A stretch of DNA of 64,000 bases from Bordetella ansorpii (GCF_900078315.1 NZ_FKBS01000008.1:88471-152470), one strand, 5' to 3'. Counted from the first letter of the stretch, positions 50,560 to 60,879 are shown. The notes: a model not told the origin generated them from the sequence alone. A program made the numbers and translations.

Positions 50560-52005
50560 TCAGGCATTGAAGGGCCACACGGGCGGGTGCGTGCCCGGCG
50601 GTACCGAGGGCCGGTCCCAGCGGGCCGGCGTCTCCGAGAACTGTGCGCTGTGGCGCACGGCCTCGAGCAGGCCGAAGCCCGAGGGCTCGGTATACACCAG
50701 ATTATCGATCGGCGGCATCGGACACGCCAGCCCGTCCCGCACCCGTCCCAATTGACGCACCCACAGCGCCGTACGGGCCAGCGACACACGCACGTGCCAA
50801 CTGCCGCCTTCGGTGGCCTGACGGGCCAGCGCGGCCATCGCGCCGAAAGCCATCAGATAGCCCGAGGCGTGGTCCAGCAGTTGCACCGGCAGCGGCTTGG
50901 GGCCTTGCTGGCCGGCCGCCTGGGCCTCGGCATGATTGAAGCCCGTGGCCGTCTGCACCAGCGAATCGAAGCCGCGCCGCCCCGCCCAGGGCCCCTGGTG
51001 CCCGTAGGCCGACAGCGACACATACACGATGCCGGGACGCAGCCGCGCGGCATCTTCCGGCCCGAAACCCAACGATTGCAGGCCGCCCGGCCGGTAACCC
51101 TGCACGAACACGTGCGCACGGCGCAGCAGGTTGGCCAGCGCGATCCGGCCCTCGGCCGTTTCCAGGTCGGCATGCACCGACAGCTTGCCGCGGCTGGTGT
51201 CGGCGATGTTCTCGATATTGGGCAGTCCGGGCGAGTTGATCAGCATCACATCCGCGCCATAGGCGGCCAGCGCCCGGCCGCACACGGGGCCGGCGATGAT
51301 GCGCGTCAGGTCCAGGATGCGCAGGTCCTGCAACGGGCGGCGCAGATCGCCCTGGGCTGGCAAGGGCCGCGGGTCGGCCTCGCCGATGCGCTCGATGCCG
51401 ATCACCGGCTGCGCCGCGATGGCGTGCGCCTGCGGATGCGCGTCCCAGGAGGCGAAGTCGCGCATGGCGGCCACCAAGATGCCGGCATCGGCGGCCGCCT
51501 GCTCGACCTCGAACGAGTTCCATCCGGCCAGGGCGCGCTCGACGTCTTCACGCGAGGTGCCCTCGCCCGTGGGACAGCCCAGCAAGGCCAGGGCCCCGTC
51601 GCGATGATGCGCGAAATTGGCGTGGATGCGTACCCAGTTGCCATCGCCGCAACGATACGTGCCGCTGATCTTGTCCCAGATGGAGGGCGTGACGCCGTCG
51701 AGCTTGAAATGGCTGCGGCATTCCTGCGCGGCGCGCACCAGGTCGACGCCGACACGCTGGCGGCCCTTGCCGCGCAGATGCCAGACCTCGGCCGCGGCCA
51801 GCGCGGCGGCTGCGATGCTGGCCTGCGCCGCGGTGCCCACCGCGAACGAGGAAGGCAACGCCGGTTCGCGCCCGGGCAGATCCACGTAGTCCAGGGCCTG
51901 CGCCGGCATCCCGGCCTCTTGCCACAGGCGGTGCAAGGGATGGCCGGCGCCCGCCTCCGGTCCGGAACTGGACGGGCGTCGATCGATGTCGGTCAGTGAT
52001 CCCAT
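50560..52005 (-). CDS. CaiB/BaiF-family CoA-transferase with an additional N-terminal half
   Basis: This 481-residue protein is about 90 residues longer than standard type III CoA-transferases, and its order is odd. The usual N-terminal CoA-binding block (LRILDLTRIIAGPVCGRALAAYGADV) appears only near residue 230. The catalytic aspartate region QLLDHASGYLMAFGA is near 385. The first ~220 residues carry a second copy of the C-terminal-type pattern (AAQASIAAAALAAAEVW, GKGRQRVGVDL, YRCGDGNWVRIHANF). It therefore looks like a degenerate C-terminal half fused before an almost complete transferase. ATG 52005 gives MGSLTDID; longer frames have no ribosome site. Confidence 0.85.
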   Translation of the reverse strand: MGSLTDIDRRPSSSGPEAGAGHPLHRLWQEAGMPAQALDYVDLPGREPALPSSFAVGTAAQASIAAAALAAAEVWHLRGKGRQRVGVDLVRAAQECRSHFKLDGVTPSIWDKISGTYRCGDGNWVRIHANFAHHRDGALALLGCPTGEGTSREDVERALAGWNSFEVEQAAADAGILVAAMRDFASWDAHPQAHAIAAQPVIGIERIGEADPRPLPAQGDLRRPLQDLRILDLTRIIAGPVCGRALAAYGADVMLINSPGLPNIENIADTSRGKLSVHADLETAEGRIALANLLRRAHVFVQGYRPGGLQSLGFGPEDAARLRPGIVYVSLSAYGHQGPWAGRRGFDSLVQTATGFNHAEAQAAGQQGPKPLPVQLLDHASGYLMAFGAMAALARQATEGGSWHVRVSLARTALWVRQLGRVRDGLACPMPPIDNLVYTEPSGFGLLEAVRHSAQFSETPARWDRPSVPPGTHPPVWPFNA

Positions 52006-52185
52006 GAGCGCCGTGTCTTCCTGTTCTGATCGCAGCGTGAGTGCTGTGCGTACGATTACAAGACCGCGGCGCGGACTCGTCAAGCCAGCCCGTGCGGGGG
52101 GTGTTTCATGGTTTGACGGCCGCCGCCGCGGCGGTGGCGCGCGGCTAAGCAATGTCACATCTGCACCGATGTGTTTACACCGCCG

Positions 52186-52515
52186 TCAACCCTGTCCGGT
52201 TTCGCGCTCCAGGCGCCGCAGGAACACCTGCAATTCCTTGACCACCTGCGCGTCGCCGCGCGCCTGCGCCGTTTGCAAGCCGTCCTGCCAGGCCTGGCGG
52301 GCCTCGTCGCGAAGGCCCAGGCCCAGCAGCGCTTTGCCCAGCCATTTCCAGGCCACGGAATAGTTCGCGTCGAGGGCCAGCGCGGCGCGCAGATGCGTCA
52401 CGGCTTCTTCGTGATTCCCGGCCTCGGCGCAAGCCTTGCCCAGCGTATAGCGCAACATCGGGTTGTCCTGGCCTTTGGCCAACATGCCCCGCAGGCGCTC
52501 GATCATCGGATCCAT
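52186..52515 (-). CDS. small tetratricopeptide-repeat protein
   Basis: A 109-residue helical protein with about two and a half TPR units: MLRYTLGKACAEAGNHEEAVTHLRAAL, then VAWKWLGKALLGLGLRDEARQAWQDGL. AAGGAG precedes ATG 52515. TPR proteins mediate protein contacts, and no partner is evident. It is separated from the CoA-transferase by 180 bases and from the divergent DUF1800 gene by 162 bases. Confidence 0.88.
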   Translation of the reverse strand: MDPMIERLRGMLAKGQDNPMLRYTLGKACAEAGNHEEAVTHLRAALALDANYSVAWKWLGKALLGLGLRDEARQAWQDGLQTAQARGDAQVVKELQVFLRRLERETGQG

Positions 52516-52677
52516 GCGTGTACTCCTTGCAGCCCGCGGACAGACGGCCGCCTGTCCGCATCATATAAGCCTTGCGGGTGGCGTCCAACGGTTCCAGCAC
52601 GTTTCAAGGGGGTGATTGCAATGGTTTTTTCAGGCAGTCTGAAGACTTGATCGATCCGCCGATCGCAAGGAGCCCTC

Positions 52678-54210
52678 GTGCAAGCCAAACTCCTGCGCCC
52701 CGTCGCGCTCGGATTTTTCTGTCTCGCCCAGGCCTGGGCGCATGCCAGCCTGGCCGCCGGTACGCCGCCCCTGTGGCGACAGGTCGACCGCATCACCTGG
52801 GGCGTGACGCCCGCGGAACTGCAGCGCGCGCAGCAGCAAGGCTGGAGTGCCTATCTCGATCGCCAGTTGCATCCCGCCCCGGATGCGGCGCTGCCGCCCG
52901 AGGTGCAGGCCCGTATCGACGCCCTCTCCATTTCCCAGGTCGGCGCGGTCGAGGCCCTGCGGGCGCAGACCGAGCGCCGCCGCGAGATACGCGAGTTGCC
53001 GCAGGCGCAGCGCGCCGACGCCAACCAGGCGGTGCGCAAGGTCTCCGCCCAGCGCGCCAACGAAGCCAACCAGCGCATGGCCTGGCGCGCGCTGTACTCG
53101 CCGAATCAACTGCAGGAGGTGATGACCTGGTTCTGGATGAACCACTTCAGCGTCTACGTCGGCAAGGGCGACGTGGGCGCGCTGCTGGGCGATTACGAAG
53201 AGCGCACCATCCGTCCGCATGCGCTGGGCAAATTCAGCGACCTGCTGCGCGCCACGGCCCGCGCGCCGGCCATGCTGCAGTTCCTGGACAACGCCCGCAA
53301 CGTCAAGGGCAAGATCAACGAGAACTACGCCCGCGAACTGATGGAACTGCACACACTGGGCGTGGATGCCGGCTACACGCAGCAGGACGTCCAGGAACTG
53401 GCGCGCGTACTGACCGGGCTGGGCGTCGATCATGGCGAAAAACCCGGTGGCCGGCAGGCGCGCGGCAAGCGCATGCAGGCGACGCAGGACGGCCTGTTCC
53501 GTTTCTCTCCCGGCCGCCATGACGACGGCGCCAAGACCCTGCTGGGCCGCACGATACCGCCCGGCGGCATGAACGAGATCGACGGCGTGCTGGATCTGCT
53601 GGCCCGCCAGCCCGCCACCGCGCATTTCGTCAGCGGCAAGCTGGCGCGCTATTTCGTGTCGGACAAACCCAGCCGGGCGCTGGTCGAGCGCATGGCGCAG
53701 ACCTTCCTGAAAAGCGACGGCGACATCGCGCAGGTACTGCGCACGATGTTCGACTCGCCGGAATTCGCGGCCTCGCTGACCGCCGGCAAATTCAAGGATC
53801 CCACCCAGTATGTGTACTCGTCGCTGCGCGCGGCCTATGCAGACCAGCCGCCCATCATCAACGTCCGCCCGGCGGTCGCCATGATCAACCGGCTGGGACA
53901 GGCGATGGGCCGCCGCATCACGCCGGATGGCTATCCCATGGCCCAATCCGACTGGTCGGGATCGGGCCAGATGACCACGCGTTTCGAGGTCGCGCGCCAG
54001 ATCGCCACGGGCGGCGCCGGGCTGTACCGCGAATCGCCCGACGCCGCACCGCCCAAGCCCCCCACTCTGCCCAGCCTGCTCGATGCCTATGGCGCGGACG
54101 GCCCCTACGCCAGCCTGTCGTCCGCCACGCGAACCGCCATCGGGCAGGCGCCCAACGTGCGCGAAGCGAACACCCTGCTGCTGTCCTCGCCGGAGTTCAT
54201 GCGCCGCTGA
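52678..54210 (+). CDS. DUF1800-family secreted protein
   Basis: A 510-residue protein starting at GTG 52678 behind AAGGAG. A signal peptide covers about residues 1-27 (ending SLAAG). The DUF1800 core is clear: RITWGVTPAELQRAQQQGW near the N terminus, MTWFWMNHFSVY and the hallmark INENYARELMELHTLGVD, then DVQELARVLTGL. DUF1800 genes are nearly always followed by a DUF1501 gene, as here 38 bases later. The biochemical role of the pair is unknown. Confidence 0.92.
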   Translation: MQAKLLRPVALGFFCLAQAWAHASLAAGTPPLWRQVDRITWGVTPAELQRAQQQGWSAYLDRQLHPAPDAALPPEVQARIDALSISQVGAVEALRAQTERRREIRELPQAQRADANQAVRKVSAQRANEANQRMAWRALYSPNQLQEVMTWFWMNHFSVYVGKGDVGALLGDYEERTIRPHALGKFSDLLRATARAPAMLQFLDNARNVKGKINENYARELMELHTLGVDAGYTQQDVQELARVLTGLGVDHGEKPGGRQARGKRMQATQDGLFRFSPGRHDDGAKTLLGRTIPPGGMNEIDGVLDLLARQPATAHFVSGKLARYFVSDKPSRALVERMAQTFLKSDGDIAQVLRTMFDSPEFAASLTAGKFKDPTQYVYSSLRAAYADQPPIINVRPAVAMINRLGQAMGRRITPDGYPMAQSDWSGSGQMTTRFEVARQIATGGAGLYRESPDAAPPKPPTLPSLLDAYGADGPYASLSSATRTAIGQAPNVREANTLLLSSPEFMRR

Positions 54211-54248
54211 CCGCAGCGCAGCTCCCGCCCAGATACGGAGCCCAGATC

Positions 54249-55424
54249 ATGGACCGACGCCGCTTTCTTGCCCATGCCGCCGCCGCCCCCTTGCTGCTGC
54301 ACGGCGCCAGCCTGTATGCCGCGCCAGCCGCCGATACGCGACTGCTGGTGGTCTTCATGCGAGGCGCCTATGACTGCGCCAACCTGCTGGTGCCCGCCAC
54401 CAGCGAGTTCTATTACGAATCGCGTCCCAACATCGCCATTCCCAGAGACCAGGCGCTGCCGCTGGCCGATGGCTGGGCGCTGCATCCCGCGCTGGCGGAC
54501 AGTCTTATGCCGATGTACCAGCGCGGCGAACTGGCCTTCGTGCCGTTCGCCGGCACCGACGACCTCAGCCGCAGCCATTTCGAGACACAGAACAGCATCG
54601 AGGTGGGCCGCGCCGCCAGCGCACGCGGCAACTACCGTTCCGGCTTCCTGAACCGCCTGTCCGAGGTGCTGTCGCGCGACAGCCGGCACCCCGCCTCGTT
54701 CACCCGCGACGTGCCGCAGATCTTTCGCGGCGAACTCGGCGTGCCCAACATCGACCTGGGCGGCGGCAACCGGAAATCCACGTTGAACGAAGACCGTGCC
54801 CGCACGTTGGCGCGGATGTACCAGGGCACCGACCTGGGCCAGTCGGTGGACGAAGGCCTGCAGATCGCCGCTCAGAGCGAGGCCATGCAGAAAGAGATGG
54901 CGCAAGCCAATGGCAAGGCGGTCTCCACGCAGACCCTGGCCGCGCAGGCCGAACGCATCGGCGGCTTCATGGCCGACCGCTACAACATCGGCTTCGTCGA
55001 CGTGGGCGGCTGGGACACGCATGTGGCCCAGGGCGGCGTCAACGGCAACCTGGCCAACAACCTGGGCCGGCTGGGGCAGGCCCTGGCGGCCTATGCGAAG
55101 GCCATGGGGCCGGCCTGGAAGAACACCACGGTGGTGGTCATCAGCGAATTCGGACGCACCTTCCGCGAGAACGGCAACCGGGGCACCGACCACGGCCACG
55201 GCTCGGTATATTGGGTGCTGGGCGGCACGGTCCGCGGCGGCCGCATCGCGGGCCGGCAGGTCGAGGTCGGGCACGCCACGCTGTTCCAGGACCGCGACTA
55301 CCCCGTGCTGAACGACTACCGCGCGGTGTTCGGCGGGCTGTTCGGCAAGCTCTACGGACTGAACGCCAGGCAGCTGGACACCGTGTTTCCCGGCACGCGG
55401 GCCCAGGACTTGCGGCTGGTCTGA
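54249..55424 (+). CDS. DUF1501-family (alkaline-phosphatase-like fold) exported protein
   Basis: A 391-residue protein with a twin-arginine-like start (MDRRRFLAHAAAAPLL) and a signal peptide to about residue 27. DUF1501 blocks are LLVVFMRGAYDCANLLVP, FAGTDDLSRSHFETQNSIE, IGFVDVGGWDTHVAQGG and VVVISEFGRTFRENGNRGTDHGHG. The last resembles the metal site of the alkaline phosphatase/sulfatase superfamily (D-H-G-H). It would be exported folded, possibly with a bound metal, while its DUF1800 partner carries a Sec-like signal. Confidence 0.92.
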   Translation: MDRRRFLAHAAAAPLLLHGASLYAAPAADTRLLVVFMRGAYDCANLLVPATSEFYYESRPNIAIPRDQALPLADGWALHPALADSLMPMYQRGELAFVPFAGTDDLSRSHFETQNSIEVGRAASARGNYRSGFLNRLSEVLSRDSRHPASFTRDVPQIFRGELGVPNIDLGGGNRKSTLNEDRARTLARMYQGTDLGQSVDEGLQIAAQSEAMQKEMAQANGKAVSTQTLAAQAERIGGFMADRYNIGFVDVGGWDTHVAQGGVNGNLANNLGRLGQALAAYAKAMGPAWKNTTVVVISEFGRTFRENGNRGTDHGHGSVYWVLGGTVRGGRIAGRQVEVGHATLFQDRDYPVLNDYRAVFGGLFGKLYGLNARQLDTVFPGTRAQDLRLV

Positions 55425-55530
55425 ACACGGGCCGCCGCCCTCGCGCGCATTTCAAGGTGGCGTTACACTTCTGGGCGCCAGGCGGCTAGCCGCGGCGTCT
55501 TGCCGCCCCAGCCGCCCAAACGGAGGCTGA

Positions 55531-56031
55531 ATGACCACCCTGTTCGATTTCTCCGCGCGCGGCCTCGATGGCCAGGAGCGCCCCCTGTCCGACTTCGATG
55601 GCCAAGTCACCCTGGTCGTCAACGTGGCGTCGCAGTGCGGCTTCACGCCGCAGTATTCGGGCCTGGAAGATCTCTATCGCAGCTACCGCGACAAGGGCTT
55701 CGCCGTCCTGGGCTTCCCCTGCAATCAGTTCGGCCACCAGGAGCCGGGCGACGACGCCGAGATCCGCAGCTTCTGCGACATGCAGTACGGCGTCACCTTC
55801 CCGATGTTCGCCAAGATCGACGTCAACGGGGCGGACGCCCACCCGCTGTATCGCTGGCTGAAGGAACAGAAGCCCGGCCTGCTGGGCACGGAAGGCATCA
55901 AATGGAACTTCACGAAGTTCCTGGTGGGCCGCGACGGCCAAGTCATCAAGCGCTATGCGCCGACCGATGCGCCGGCCTCGATCGCCGACGATATCGCGGC
56001 CGCCTGCGCCGCCCAGCCCCCCGCCGCCTGA
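55531..56031 (+). CDS. glutathione peroxidase (cysteine type)
   Basis: A 166-residue cytoplasmic peroxidase. Active Cys36 in NVASQCGFTPQY replaces the selenocysteine of animal enzymes. The other catalytic residues are present in FPCNQFGHQEPG (Gln) and KWNFTKFLV (Trp, Asn). The cysteine in FPCNQF could be the resolving thiol used with thioredoxin. CGGAGGC precedes the ATG. It reduces hydrogen or lipid peroxides. Confidence 0.94.
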   Translation: MTTLFDFSARGLDGQERPLSDFDGQVTLVVNVASQCGFTPQYSGLEDLYRSYRDKGFAVLGFPCNQFGHQEPGDDAEIRSFCDMQYGVTFPMFAKIDVNGADAHPLYRWLKEQKPGLLGTEGIKWNFTKFLVGRDGQVIKRYAPTDAPASIADDIAAACAAQPPAA

Positions 56032-56099
56032 GCGGCTGGCGCGGCGGCGGCAGCACGCCGCGCGTCCGCCGCCGCGGCCTGGGCCGTCAAACCCGCGTG

Positions 56100-56127
56100 C
56101 CGGGCCGGGGCTTGAGCCCCCGCCCGG
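56100..56127. terminator. GC-rich hairpin between the glutathione peroxidase and GST genes
   Basis: Arms 56100-56112 and 56115-56127 pair over 12 of 13 positions (one C-C mismatch) around a two-base loop. No T-tract follows. It could slow transcription between the two genes or stabilise the upstream message. The rest of this 162-base gap is plain GC-rich sequence. Confidence 0.4.
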
Positions 56128-56193
56128 CGGCAAGCCGCTATCATGGGGACTTGCCGCCCGCACAACGGGCGACGCAACGAGCAAAGGACCATC

Positions 56194-56895
56194 ATGATCG
56201 ACTTGTACTACTGGACGACCCCCAACGGCCACAAGATCACCCTGTTTCTCGAAGAAGCCGGCGTGCCCTACAAGATCCATCCGGTCAACATCGGCAAGGG
56301 CGAGCAATTCCAGCCCGAATTCCTGGCCATCTCGCCCAACAACCGCATTCCCGCCATCGTCGACCAGGAGCCCGCCGGCGGCGGCGCGCCGGTCTCGGTG
56401 TTCGAATCCGGCGCCATCCTGCTGTACCTGGCCGAGAAAACCGGCCGGTTCATCCCGCAAGACCTGCGCGGCCGCACCGAGGCCCTGCAATGGCTGTTCT
56501 GGCAGATGGGCGGGCTGGGCCCCATGGCCGGCCAGAACCATCACTTCTCGTCGTACGCGCCCGAACCGATTCCCTACGCCATCGAACGCTACGTCAAGGA
56601 AACCAACCGGCTGTACGGCGTGCTGGACCACCGTCTGGCCGACCGCGAGTTCGTGGCGGGCGAATACTCCATCGCCGACATGGCGGCCTACCCCTGGATC
56701 GTGCCGCACGAGAAGCAAGGCCAGAAGCTGGAAGACTTCCCGCACCTGAAACGCTGGTTCGACGCCATCGCGGCTCGTCCGGCCACCGTGCGCGCCTACC
56801 AGAAGGCCAAGGAAATCAACGTCACGCCGTCGGTCAGCGACGAGGCCTCGCGCCGCGTGCTGTTCGGCCAGACCGCCGCCTCGCTGCGCCGCTGA
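56194..56895 (+). CDS. glutathione S-transferase, YghU/YfcG-like
   Basis: A 233-residue GST of the nu/Ure2p-like group. The N-terminal thioredoxin-like domain has LYYWTTPNGHKITLFLEEAGVPY and ISPNNRIPAIVD, with FESGAILLYLAEKTG for glutathione binding. The all-helical C-terminal domain follows with FVAGEYSIADMAAYPWI. Bacterial members show disulfide reductase or peroxidase activity. ATG 56194 follows AAAGGA; an upstream frame has no ribosome site. Sits with glutathione peroxidase in a thiol-defence neighbourhood. Confidence 0.93.
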   Translation: MIDLYYWTTPNGHKITLFLEEAGVPYKIHPVNIGKGEQFQPEFLAISPNNRIPAIVDQEPAGGGAPVSVFESGAILLYLAEKTGRFIPQDLRGRTEALQWLFWQMGGLGPMAGQNHHFSSYAPEPIPYAIERYVKETNRLYGVLDHRLADREFVAGEYSIADMAAYPWIVPHEKQGQKLEDFPHLKRWFDAIAARPATVRAYQKAKEINVTPSVSDEASRRVLFGQTAASLRR

Positions 56896-56900
56896 ACCGC

Positions 56901-57368
56901 ATGGATCGAGCGGATCCCACTTTCCGGCGCGCCGTCGCCGACGATCTCCCCGCCATCATCGCCCTGCTGGCCGACGACCTGCTGGGCAGTACCCGCGAAG
57001 ATGCGACCATGCCGCCGCGGCCCTGCTACGTGCAGGCCTTCGAGGCCATCGACCGCGATCCGCTGCACCAGCTCGCCGTGGCCGAGCGCGATGGCCATAT
57101 CGTGGGCTGCCTGCAGCTCACGTTCATCCCGGGCCTGTCGCGGCAAGGCCTGTGGCGCGCGCAGATCGAAAGCGTGCGCATCGCCGCCAGCGCCCGCGGC
57201 ACCGGCCTGGGCCGCGTCATGTTCGAATGGGCGATCGCGCAATGCCGCGAGCACGGCTGCGGCGTCGTGCAGCTCACCACCGACAAGCAGCGCACCGATG
57301 CGCGGCGCTTCTACGAATCCCTGGGTTTCGTGGCCAGCCACGAAGGCATGAAGCTCAACCTGGATTGA
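56901..57368 (+). CDS. GNAT-family N-acetyltransferase
   Basis: A 155-residue acetyltransferase that would move acetyl from acetyl-CoA to an amine. The CoA-binding motif is VRIAASARGTGLGRVMFEWAI (R-x-x-G-x-G/A). Motif B is ARRFYESLGFVASHEGMKL at the C terminus. The N terminus FRRAVADDLPAIIALLADD is typical. It starts five bases after the GST stop and is probably co-transcribed. The substrate is unknown. Confidence 0.9.
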   Translation: MDRADPTFRRAVADDLPAIIALLADDLLGSTREDATMPPRPCYVQAFEAIDRDPLHQLAVAERDGHIVGCLQLTFIPGLSRQGLWRAQIESVRIAASARGTGLGRVMFEWAIAQCREHGCGVVQLTTDKQRTDARRFYESLGFVASHEGMKLNLD

Positions 57369-57387
57369 ACGGCAAGGAGCCTTCCCC

Positions 57388-57663
57388 ATGCACGGAGAGT
57401 ACAAAGTCCCCGGCGGCAAGCTGGTCGTGGCCGACGTCGACGTCGTCGACGGCCGCCTGGCCCACGTGTGCATCAGCGGCGATTTCTTCCTCGAACCGCC
57501 CGACGCGCTCGAGACCATCAACCGCGGCCTGTCCGGCCTGTCCGCCGACACCGACGAAGCCGGCCTGGCCGAGGCGGTACGCCAGGCCCTGCCCACCGGG
57601 GCCGAACTGTTCGGTTTTTCGCCCGAAGCGGTGGCCGTGGTCATCCGCAGGGCCCTGTCATGA
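57388..57663 (+). CDS. lipoate-protein ligase, detached accessory (C-terminal) domain
   Basis: A 91-residue protein matching the small C-terminal domain of lipoate-protein ligase A: HGEYKVPGGKLVVADVDVVDGRL, then ISGDFFLEPPDALETINRGL. In archaeal and actinobacterial bipartite ligases this domain (LplB/LplC type) is a separate gene needed for lipoate activation. AAGGAG precedes the ATG. The stop overlaps the start of the large subunit gene by four bases (ATGA), consistent with a stoichiometric complex. Confidence 0.85.
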   Translation: MHGEYKVPGGKLVVADVDVVDGRLAHVCISGDFFLEPPDALETINRGLSGLSADTDEAGLAEAVRQALPTGAELFGFSPEAVAVVIRRALS

Positions 57664-58508
57664 CATCCATGGACGCTTCCAACACTCCCCCCGCCGCCCC
57701 CACCACGGTGCCCCCCCAGCCTGTCCAGGCGCCGCGCCGCACGGCCTGGTCGGACTACGAATGGCAATTGATCCATGAAGGCCCGCAGATGCCGGCCACG
57801 CACATGGCGCTGGATGCCGTCATCACCGACGAGGTGGGCGCGGGCCGCCGTCCGCCCACGTTGCGCATCTGGGAATGGTCGGCTCCCGCCGTGGTCATCG
57901 GCCGTTTCCAGTCGCTGCGCAACGAGGTCGACATGCAGGCCGCGCACGAGCACGGCATCGCGGTCGTGCGCCGCGTCAGCGGCGGCGGCGCGATGTTCGT
58001 CGAGCCTGGCAACACCATCACCTATTCGCTGAGCGTGCCGCAGGCGCTGGTGCATGGCATGAGTTTCCAGGAGTCCTACGAGTTCCTGGACGGCTGGGTG
58101 ATCCGCGCGCTGCACGACCTGGGCATCAAGGCCTGGTACCAGCCGCTGAACGACATTGCCTCCGAAGCCGGCAAGATCGGCGGCGCCGCCCAGGCGCGCC
58201 GCGGCGGCGCGGTGCTGCACCACGTCACCATGTCCTATGACATCGATGCCGAAAAGATGGTGAAGGTGCTGCGCATCGGCCGCGAGAAACTGTCCGACAA
58301 GGGCACCACCAGCGCCAAGAAGCGCGTCGATCCGCTGCGCAGCCAGACCGGCCTGGCGCGCCAGACCATCATCGGCCGCATGCTCGACACCTTCTCGGGC
58401 ATGTGCCTGCTGTCCCCCGGCACCTTGGGCGCGGCCACCCTGGAGGAAGCCGAGCGCCAGGCGCGCGAGAAATTCTCCACCGACGAATGGACCGGCACGG
58501 TCCCCTGA
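57660..58508 (+). CDS. lplA: lipoate-protein ligase, large (catalytic) subunit
   Basis: A biotin/lipoyl-ligase-fold protein of 282 residues. The lipoyl-AMP loop RRVSGGGAMFVEPGNTITYS is complete, and GKIGGAAQARR carries the expected lysine. The N-terminal ~25 residues are Pro-rich and probably disordered. It attaches free lipoate to the E2 subunits of oxoacid dehydrogenases or to GcvH. It lacks the C-terminal accessory domain, which the overlapping upstream gene provides. Confidence 0.88.
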   Translation: MTSMDASNTPPAAPTTVPPQPVQAPRRTAWSDYEWQLIHEGPQMPATHMALDAVITDEVGAGRRPPTLRIWEWSAPAVVIGRFQSLRNEVDMQAAHEHGIAVVRRVSGGGAMFVEPGNTITYSLSVPQALVHGMSFQESYEFLDGWVIRALHDLGIKAWYQPLNDIASEAGKIGGAAQARRGGAVLHHVTMSYDIDAEKMVKVLRIGREKLSDKGTTSAKKRVDPLRSQTGLARQTIIGRMLDTFSGMCLLSPGTLGAATLEEAERQAREKFSTDEWTGTVP

Positions 58509-58523
58509 GACGCGAGTACGACA

Positions 58524-59324
58524 ATGCTGGACCTACAACGACGCGCGGGCCGTATCGCCCTGATCGCCCTGGCCGCCGCGCTGGTCGCCGCCTGCGGCAG
58601 TTCGCCTTCGGACACCATCAGCCTGCCCGCCAAGGGCGCGGCGGCCAGCGAGGGCGACGTGCGCACGGAATCCATCAAGCGCGAACTGACCAAGCCCGGT
58701 TGCCGCGGCGAATGCCCACGGATCGTCATCGACAGCGTGGCGTTTCCCGGCATCGCCCCGCTGACCCAGGCGGTGGACCGCGGCCTGGCCGGCATGACGG
58801 GCGTGGATGCCAATCTGCAGGGCAATTACCGCACCATCGACGAATACGTGGCGTATTTCTGGCGCACCGCACAACCGCGCGACCGCACGGACCTGCACGC
58901 CAAGGTGAGGGATACCGTCGGCGACCTGATCGGGGTCGAACTGACCACCAGCCAATACCTGACGGGCGCCGCCCATCCGATTCCCGCCACGCATTTCCTG
59001 AACTGGCAACGCAGCACGGGCAGCGAGCTCACGCTGGCGCAGATGGTCATCCCCGGCCGGGGCGAGCAATATCTGCAGGCGCTGCGCGAAGCCCATGCCG
59101 CGTGGCTGAAGCAGAACGAGGACGCGCGCCGCGATCCGGCCGCTTACGACAAGAACTGGCCGTTCCAACCCACCGACAACGTCACGCTGACCCGCCAGGG
59201 CATGGTAGTGAAGTACGACGCCTACGCGATCGCGCCCTATTCGTCCGGTCAGCCGGAGCTGACGCTGCCGTACAAGGCGCTGCGCGGCATCCTGAAGCCG
59301 GAGTTCATGCCGCCGGGGTCTTGA
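58524..59324 (+). CDS. RsiV/DUF3298-like lipoprotein
   Basis: A 266-residue envelope protein. The lipoprotein signal ends at LVAACGSS, with the lipidated cysteine near residue 24. The C-terminal half resembles the RsiV/DUF3298 domain: ATHFLNWQRSTGSELTLAQM, then VVKYDAYAIAPYSSGQPEL and IPYKALRG-like ending LPYKALRGILKPEF. RsiV of Bacillus binds lysozyme, but many Gram-negative relatives have unknown roles. It is 16 bases after the lipoate ligase and followed by a strong terminator. Confidence 0.82.
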   Translation: MLDLQRRAGRIALIALAAALVAACGSSPSDTISLPAKGAAASEGDVRTESIKRELTKPGCRGECPRIVIDSVAFPGIAPLTQAVDRGLAGMTGVDANLQGNYRTIDEYVAYFWRTAQPRDRTDLHAKVRDTVGDLIGVELTTSQYLTGAAHPIPATHFLNWQRSTGSELTLAQMVIPGRGEQYLQALREAHAAWLKQNEDARRDPAAYDKNWPFQPTDNVTLTRQGMVVKYDAYAIAPYSSGQPELTLPYKALRGILKPEFMPPGS

Positions 59325-59460
59325 TCGGCTGCGTGGCAGCCCAGCCACCCGGCTTGCCTGTGGCGGGCTGCGGCAGGCACTGCCTGGCCGGCCCTGCCGT
59401 CCAGCCCGCGCATGGCCAGCCGCTCGTTGCAGGCCATCGGCCTAACGCCGGCCAGGATGC

Positions 59461-59490
59461 AAAATGGTCGCCGTCGGGCGACCATTTTTT
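59461..59490. terminator. bidirectional Rho-independent terminator between the RsiV-like gene and gdhA
   Basis: A 12-bp perfect stem (59461-59472 with 59477-59488) and a four-base loop end in a run of six T (59485-59490) on the plus strand and four A on the other side. It can end both converging transcripts. The remaining sequence of the 219-base gap (59325-59460, 59491-59543) shows nothing else clear. Confidence 0.93.
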
Positions 59491-59543
59491 GCTCGATTCC
59501 AGGCAGGCGCCGAAGCGCCCCGCCTGATGCGACCGTCAACCGG

Positions 59544-60833
<1,290 letters not shown>

Positions 60834-60879
60834 GAGGCTGCTCTCCTGGAGGAATGACGCCATTTTATCCACGAACCCA

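Noticed and set aside
55500-56900. upstream extension of the GNAT gene through the glutathione peroxidase and GST genes
   Set aside because: Only the part from ATG 56901 shows GNAT motifs. The extension overlaps two convincing genes out of frame.
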